This document shows positions 58,593 to 64,000 of a stretch of 64,000 nucleotides of DNA, piece by piece (position 1 is the first letter of the stretch; every line of letters begins with the position of its first letter). Origin of the DNA: Anaspis maculata. Lineage: Eukaryota > Arthropoda > Insecta > Coleoptera > Scraptiidae. A program made the position numbers and the translations under genes. The DNA is taken from the NCBI GenBank assembly GCA_949128115.1, contig OX421963.1:51455306-51519305 (forward strand), written 5' to 3'. The notes beneath the pieces were generated by a model. The model was not told where the DNA came from and did no database searches. It saw nothing but the letters and a program-made list of their open reading frames with translations.

Positions 58593-58808
58593 TATGTAAT
58601 TACATACATCAAAATTTCTGTAGCTCCAAAAAAAGTGAAATAGCAATGAAGTAGCTCTTACTCTAGCGCTCTCTTAAAGCTTTCTTGAAAAATTCTAGAC
58701 TTGTGAGACTTTCCTAATCTTTCGCAATGAGAGCCTCTTCGTACTAAGGTGACGGCTTGAGGAGGTACTGCCAGTGATTACTGAGTACTGAGTACTGACA
58801 TAGATACC

Positions 58809-59700
58809 CATGGGCGCCCGGAGGGGGGGGCAAGGGGGGGCACTCGCCCCCCCCTGGCTTCGGAGCAGCTGAATAAATTCTTCCTTACAAAAAAAAAAAA
58901 TTTCGAGAAAGGAAAAAAAAAATTCATTTTCGAAAGAAAAAACTTTGAGAAGGTAATTTACATTTTCTTGAATTGTTAGAGCAATTTGAAATTTCATTAG
59001 GCTTCTACCTAAATTAGATAGCTACCTGTAAAGTCATAAAATAGGTAGATAGGGAGGTAGGTAGGTACCTCTATATCAATCATGGCAATAATTGAAATTT
59101 TCTAAACCTCTGGTTTAAAACACTAGCCATCAGTTCCACAAAAAAGATGGCCAGCGATCAAGGCTGATTCCAGATTAACTGAACATTTTTCTGCTGAATG
59201 CTAGGCGGTTAACCACAAAAAATGCCTGAAATCTGTACTAAACCCATCATATTTTCATTACTGACAGATAAACCAGCATTTCCATTGATCAGTAAGCTAC
59301 AAATTAAGAATCAAAAATCGCGAATCAACTGATCTCGTATTATCTTTTTTGTGGAACCCAGGGTGAGGGTTTTTTCAAGATAATGAACGAGTGTAACTAT
59401 TGACCTGGCTATTTTAATAATAATAATAATAATAAAGGCCTTTATTTTGAAGTGAATTTTTATACATTTTGTACAAAATTACAAATTTTAATGAATTTCT
59501 CTAAAGTTAAGTTTAATTTTCAAATATATTTCCTTATTTTTCGCACAATAATTATCATCACCATTATTATTATTATTCGAAAAAAATTTCGTCTGCGGCG
59601 CTAATCTAAAGGACTTCGCAAATTAGGCCAGGTGGGTATGTGACATTCTCTAACTAAAGCTATTTGCCCCCCCCTGACAAAAATCCTGCGGGCGCCCATG
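58809..59700. mobile_element. hAT-type MITE with exact 8-bp target duplication
   Basis: Ends CATGGGCGCCCG and CGGGCGCCCATG are perfect inverted copies. TAGATACC occurs immediately outside both (58801-58808 and 59701-59708). An 8-bp duplication with a G-rich subterminal region (GGAGGGGGGGG) is typical of hAT elements. 892 bp, no transposase. It contains another MITE at 59131-59362 and a TAATAATAAAGGCCTTTATT stretch. Confidence 0.9.
59131..59362. mobile_element. 232-bp MITE, TTCCACAAAAAAGAT ends, nested in the hAT MITE
   Basis: AGTTCCACAAAAAAGAT and ATCTTTTTTGTGGAACCC are inverted. A second, truncated and inverted copy lies at 63860-64000 (GCGATTC, ATGGAAATGCTGGTTTATC, GTACAGATTTCAGGCATTTT). 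Confidence 0.8.
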
Positions 59701-59708
59701 TAGATACC

Positions 59709-60784
59709 CGCCCACAGTCAATGAATATCAGTTATGCAATGGTATGAAAACAAAAGTTTAATGTATTTCGGGATGTAAACGCCAGTGGAAGCTTTCGCAC
59801 TTCTCCCAATTTCTTATGCTTCCCGATGCGGCAACTGTTCGACAAATGGTAGATTAAAATGAACGGCGACAGTTTCTCCTCCACCATATATTGTGTATCT
59901 CGCAATCATACATAGGCAAACCCCATAAATAATCAGGCAGCGTTAAGTGAACGTGGCATCAGACACTTAATATTAATGCATCGCGTGTAAAACTCCTGAA
60001 TCTGGCCCTCGGCTCTTACGTCATTTCCGCATCGTGACTTACCCTGTGGCCTGTATCGGCCGACAGACACTATACACCCCGCCGACCAGATACACCGGCA
60101 AAATCTACTGGCATACTCCGGTGGTTGCCATATAAAATAAAAGAGCCGAGGAGAACCGAGAAGCCACTTAAAATGCGCTGCGGGTAATTCTGCGTAAAAA
60201 ATCTCGATAGGACATTTTCGAATTACTCACGACGCATTATCCCGCCTAAGTACTCCTCGAAGGGGTTTGGCATAATGATGATGATGAGGAGCAAGCGGCG
60301 GAGTCGGTAATTATGGAGAAATCCTGAATGGAAGGCACCATAAGCAGCATCATGCACGGTCTTCGATCAAAGCAGAAGATGAGATCATTATGTCCTTAAA
60401 TATGTTGGATCACTGCATCCGCTTCCTGGCATTGTCAGATAACAACCCCAGCGATTTTTACGAAAAGATGCTCAAATAAATAAAAAGACATTGTGATTAG
60501 ATCCTGAATATCATCCTCCAGAATGCAGAGTGTCGTGAGCATACATTACACCTGTACGCGCCATTATTTCATAGGATATAATAAAGATGTCTTCTCCACT
60601 TGTTTTTACAAACAGGTTTACTCGAGTTTCGGCCTATGAATCGTGAAAAGCCATTTTCAAAACAGAAATAAATAGAACATAAAACTGTTATTTCTAAGTA
60701 GTAACATAACAATGAGGAATAGACAATTCCTCTTAGTTATCCTAGAAAATAATAACAATTGGGAGTAGAGCTGGCATGATGTCA
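59709..60784. other. intergenic region, nothing recognised
   Basis: Mixed composition, with ACGTCATTTCC and CCGAC-rich parts at 60000-60130. No coding region or repeat was identified. Confidence 0.35.
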
Positions 60785-62640
60785 ATATTATTACGGATTT
60801 CGCGTTTGGGTTATTTTATAATTATTGAGACGACCGTTCAAAACACATTAGCCCAGTCAATCTAGACTTTATATCATAAATACCGGGAACAAATTCGCCC
60901 AAAGCTGATTTTCGGTTCAGTGAGTCCTTAGACCATGAGAACTCACTAGTCAACTTTCTCAGACTTTCTTGTGTGTGCTTCATGGTCTTCCAGGCCTTCG
61001 GATGTTTTGAGTTGCTATAAAATTACAGTACTCGCCTGGAATTCGCACCACGGGCGCAAAAATGCTCCGATTAAGTCGTAATTCTAGGCATAATATCCCG
61101 TTGATACTATTTTAGCACAAAAAGTATCGATCATTGTTGAAGGGGGGTCGTGGGGGGGCGAAGCTCGGCTAGGTTTTTTTCTTGTTCTCCTGGTCATGTA
61201 GAACCGATCGTGACAAGTTTGGTACCTTTTCCGACTAAATTCAATCTCCTGAACTCGAATCCGATGCGTAAATTTGGATTAAAACAAGTTCGAACAAGTT
61301 TACTTGAAAAACCTTGTTTTTTATTGACAATTTCGACAATTTTTTTTCAACTGTTTAGGATGTTCATCTTTGGAAATGTTTCAGGGGCCATCATATTGAA
61401 GTGTATTCTTTACGAAAATCATTTCATTCGATGTATGGTTTTGTTCTCTGAGATTAAAAAATCGTTTTGAACCTGAGCCGGCCCGGCACGGCATCTGCTA
61501 ATGACCAGAACGCTATCGTTCTCCCCCTCCTCAAATAACTCAAAACTCTGCAGTGCGATTCATGGCGATTTTGTTTGTGTTATAGGGAATTCAATTTTTT
61601 ACATATCTTCGAACTTTCAAAGATGAATTAATATTTTTCTAATAGCTTGAGCTACTTTCATTTGAAGTTGCACGCTGTAGTGTTCTGGTCAGTAGCAGGA
61701 GGCCGGCCCAGATTCAAATCGATTTTTTAATCCGGAAAAACAAAATTACACATCGAGTGGATGATTTTTGCAAAGAATACACTTCAATGTAAGGCCCCCT
61801 GAAACATTTTCAAAGACGAACACCTTCAACAGTTGAAAAAAAAATTGACAAAATTGTCCATAAAAAAAAACAAGTTTTCTCAAATTAACGTGTTCAAAGT
61901 TGTTTTTATTCAAAGTTACACATCGGATTCAAATTCAGGAGATTGAATTTATTCGGAAAAGATACCAAACTTGTCGAGATCGGTTCTATATGGCCAGGAA
62001 AACAAGAGAACCACCTAGGCGAACTTTGCCCTTCCCCCACGACCCCCCTTCATCAATCATCGACACTTTTTGCGCTAAAATGGTATAAACGGGATATGAT
62101 GTGTAGAATTACGAGTTAATCGGATCATTTTTGCTGCCGTCCATCCGTAGTGCGAATTTCAGGCGAGAACTGCAATTTACAGTGACTCAAAGTATCCAAA
62201 GACCTGGAAGGCCATGAAGTACACGCGAGAAATTCCGAGAAAATTGACTGGTGAGTTCTCATGTTCTAAGGACTCACTGTACCAAAAATCAGCTTTGGGC
62301 GAATTTGTTCCCGGTAGAAACCTACGTTTACTGGGCTACATACTGTTTACTATGTATACCTACTATTAAATACACGGCAATCATTATTTACGCTTGGGTA
62401 AATCGCTTTGATTGAATTCGCCTTTCTATCTGCTTGTTTCGCTTTGGATTTAATACTGGTCCGTCAGTCAACCCATCATGCTCATATATCTCCTATTGTT
62501 ATTATGCAACCTTTCGCCGGTTCTCCGGCAAATTCCACATTGATCGCTGATGGCTTCGAGGCGACTCTCGAACAATCCAACACGTTCCGTCCATTACCAG
62601 CGTGTTCTGGAGCGGCACCTCCGCCAATTGGGCAAACCTC
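60785..62640 (-). mobile_element. Ty3/gypsy LTR and adjoining sequence, split by a foldback
   Basis: 60785-60850 (GGATTTCGCGTTTGGGTT, TTGAGACGACCGTT) and 62337-62640 (TGTTTAC..TACTATTAAATACAC, GCTTGTTTCGCTTTGG, GGCACCTCCGCCAATTGGG) together match the LTR-like relic at 73-470, and adjoin the pol remnant on the side expected for the 3' end of a minus-strand element. The match resumes across the foldback. Confidence 0.5.
60851..62336. mobile_element. foldback element M inside the gypsy LTR, TA|GCCCAGT ends
   Basis: Ends GCCCAGTCAATCTAGAC / TAAACG-TTTACTGGGC are flanked by TA at 60849-60850 and 62337-62338. Arms share ACCGGGAACAAATTCGCCCA, AAGCTGATTTT and CTCACTAGTCAACTTTCTC-like blocks inverted. 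The interior holds GGGGGTCGTGGGGGG and its complement. Confidence 0.8.
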
Positions 62641-62649
62641 GCACTGGCG

Positions 62650-63545
62650 ACACCAATGACACCATGTTTTCACGTCGTTCCGGCAGTTCATCCAGTAGAA
62701 CCGCTCGCGCACCTTGGCCAACGTTTCGTTCACCCCAAGGTGCCCTCCAGTGACGCCATCGTGCGTCTCCTTCAGGGCCTCTTCCACTCTCTTTTTGGGA
62801 AGCACCAATTAAACCATCTCCTTCCTCCTTCTCCCATCAGGAGTTTCCCAGACTCTGTCTTCAGCAGCCCATTCTCTATCCTCAGAGAATTCCACTGAGC
62901 CCAGAGAGCTTTGAATTCGGGCCCTTCACCAGAGAACTCGGTCCACTCTGGTCTGTCCTGGTTTGTCCAAAGTTTCTTTCTTTCAGCAAGTGAGCCAATG
63001 ACTGGGTTCTCGCGCTATTCTTTCTTGAGTTCAGCCGTAGTCCAATTCCTTGGTGTTTCAACAACGACTGTCTTGACCTCGACAGTCTTCGTTGCATGGT
63101 ATTAGAGAAAGAGCAGCAACGCAGATTGCCATGACTTCTTCCAGGGCGATGTTGGATTTTGAAGTCATATTGATGCAGTTTCTCGATCCACCGTGCCAAC
63201 AGTCCCTCGGGATTCTTTATAGCCTGCAGTAGCCATTTCAGCGCAACGTGGTCAGTCCTCCACCGAAAATTTTTGGCCGTAGGCCGTAGGGGTCCTGATG
63301 AAAGTGGTACGTACCTCTCACCATGGCCAGTAGCTATCCTTACGCGGACGGCGGACGCAGTATAGTTTCGTTCCGGCTTGGACAACACCTTGCTGTAGTA
63401 CTCCACTACTTGCTCCTGGCTCTGCTGGTGTTGTGACAGCACTGCTCCGATTCCGCTATTGCTGGCATCAGTGTACAGGACGTACTGTTCTTGCGGAAGA
63501 GAGTATGCGAGAAAAGGACTCGAGCACAGTTCAACCTTTAGAGTC
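62650..63545 (-). pseudogene. Ty3/gypsy pol remnant: RNase H and integrase zinc finger
   Basis: Read downward from 63545: LCSSPFLAYSLPQEQYVLYT, then DASNSGIGAVLSQHQQ and YYSKVLSKPERNY (RNase H start). After a frame change come RWRTDHVALKWLL, NPEGLLARWIEKLHQYDF and IQHRPGRSHGN (RNase H end). Further down, THDGVTGGHLGVNETLAKV and CRNDVKTWCHWCRQCEVC is the H2C2 zinc finger of a gypsy integrase. The integrase core, protease and most of the reverse transcriptase are missing, and several frameshifts are present. After CEVC the sequence joins LTR-adjacent DNA, showing an internal deletion. Confidence 0.85.
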
Positions 63546-63840
63546 TTGAACGATCCAACACCTTCCGTGCGTTACCAGCGTGTTCTGGAACGGAACCTCC
63601 GCCAATTGGGCAGATGTGTCCTATTCGCATGTTGATATCTCCCATGTTATTTCGAATGGTGCAGAGCGTAGGCGTATGCTCTCAAAAGCACTAAAATTTC
63701 ACGGGAGTTCCGCAACTCATAACACTGTGTTGAACGGTCTAGAAGGGCCGCGTGCGTGTTCCAGAATGCACGAGAGTCTCGCTACTCGTAACAATGCTAT
63801 CAAAATCGGTTTGTTCTATCTGATTGAAGATTATACAAAC
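63546..63840 (-). mobile_element. second LTR-adjacent copy at the upstream side of the gypsy remnant
   Basis: The block 63546-63620 (TTACCAGCGTGTTCTGGA, CCTCCGCCAATTGGGCAGA) repeats 62572-62640 in the same orientation. It flanks the pol remnant on its 5' side, as a second LTR would. Confidence 0.45.
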
Positions 63841-63856
63841 TATGTCTGTTTCCCTG

Positions 63857-64000
63857 GGTTCCACAAAAAAAATAATTCGAAATCAGTTGATTCGCGATTC
63901 TTGTTTGTCAATTTGTAGCTTACTGATCAATGGAAATGCTGGTTTATCAGTCAATGATGAAAAGATGATGGGTCTAGTACAGATTTCAGGCATTTTTTGT
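63857..64000 (-). mobile_element. truncated copy of the TTCCACAAAAAAG MITE at the window edge
   Basis: Starts GGGTTCCACAAAAAAAATAA and continues as the inverted copy of 59131-59362. It runs off the window. Confidence 0.75.

Overview
The window is nuclear genomic DNA of an animal, most likely an insect. Two protein-coding genes have clear metazoan orthologues (RSPRY1 and SCAI). A third encodes a small C2H2 zinc-finger protein. All three are split by canonical GT-AG introns that can be joined in frame by eye. The DNA is AT-rich, with frequent GTAGGTACCT-like strings, and is dense in degenerate transposons. I lean towards a hemipteran, but only weakly. There is no sign of bacterial, phage or organellar sequence.

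Layout. Positions 1-7961 (+) hold the last three exons of RSPRY1; its 6.8-kb penultimate intron is filled by an LTR relic and two foldback elements, and its last intron carries two small palindromic elements. A complete 223-codon zinc-finger gene (9436-8481, minus) converges on RSPRY1. From 9.67 to 13.88 kb lie two adjoining foldbacks; the first contains a roughly 262-bp tandem array. 14-19.5 kb is mostly unannotated AT-rich DNA with one tRNA-derived SINE and one foldback. Positions 26690-19562 (minus) hold a complete nine-exon SCAI gene (567 codons) with a 1.6-kb foldback in its last intron. From 27 kb to the end there is no confident host gene. That part is a mosaic of foldbacks, MITEs, tandem repeats, a THAP-domain transposase remnant, a Crypton/DUF3504 remnant, a hAT-type MITE with an exact 8-bp duplication, and a deleted Ty3/gypsy element. 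Two GC-richer patches (45.4-46.2 and 49.8-50.2 kb) have uncertain coding potential.

The dominant signal is architectural. At least thirteen long inverted-repeat elements of about 1-3.3 kb, covering roughly 25 kb (about 40% of the window), fold back on themselves. Nearly all are bounded by TA dinucleotides. Their ends fall into two recurring classes, GTCC(A/G)G... and CAGGGTG..., often nested in one another, sometimes with satellite-like arrays inside. They have no recognisable transposase, so they look like non-autonomous elements moved by a TA-targeting (Tc1/mariner-like) enzyme encoded elsewhere. Several sit in introns of RSPRY1 and SCAI, where transcription would produce long hairpin RNA. 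I did not find a convincing new gene system; the interest lies in this foldback population and the remnants it carries.
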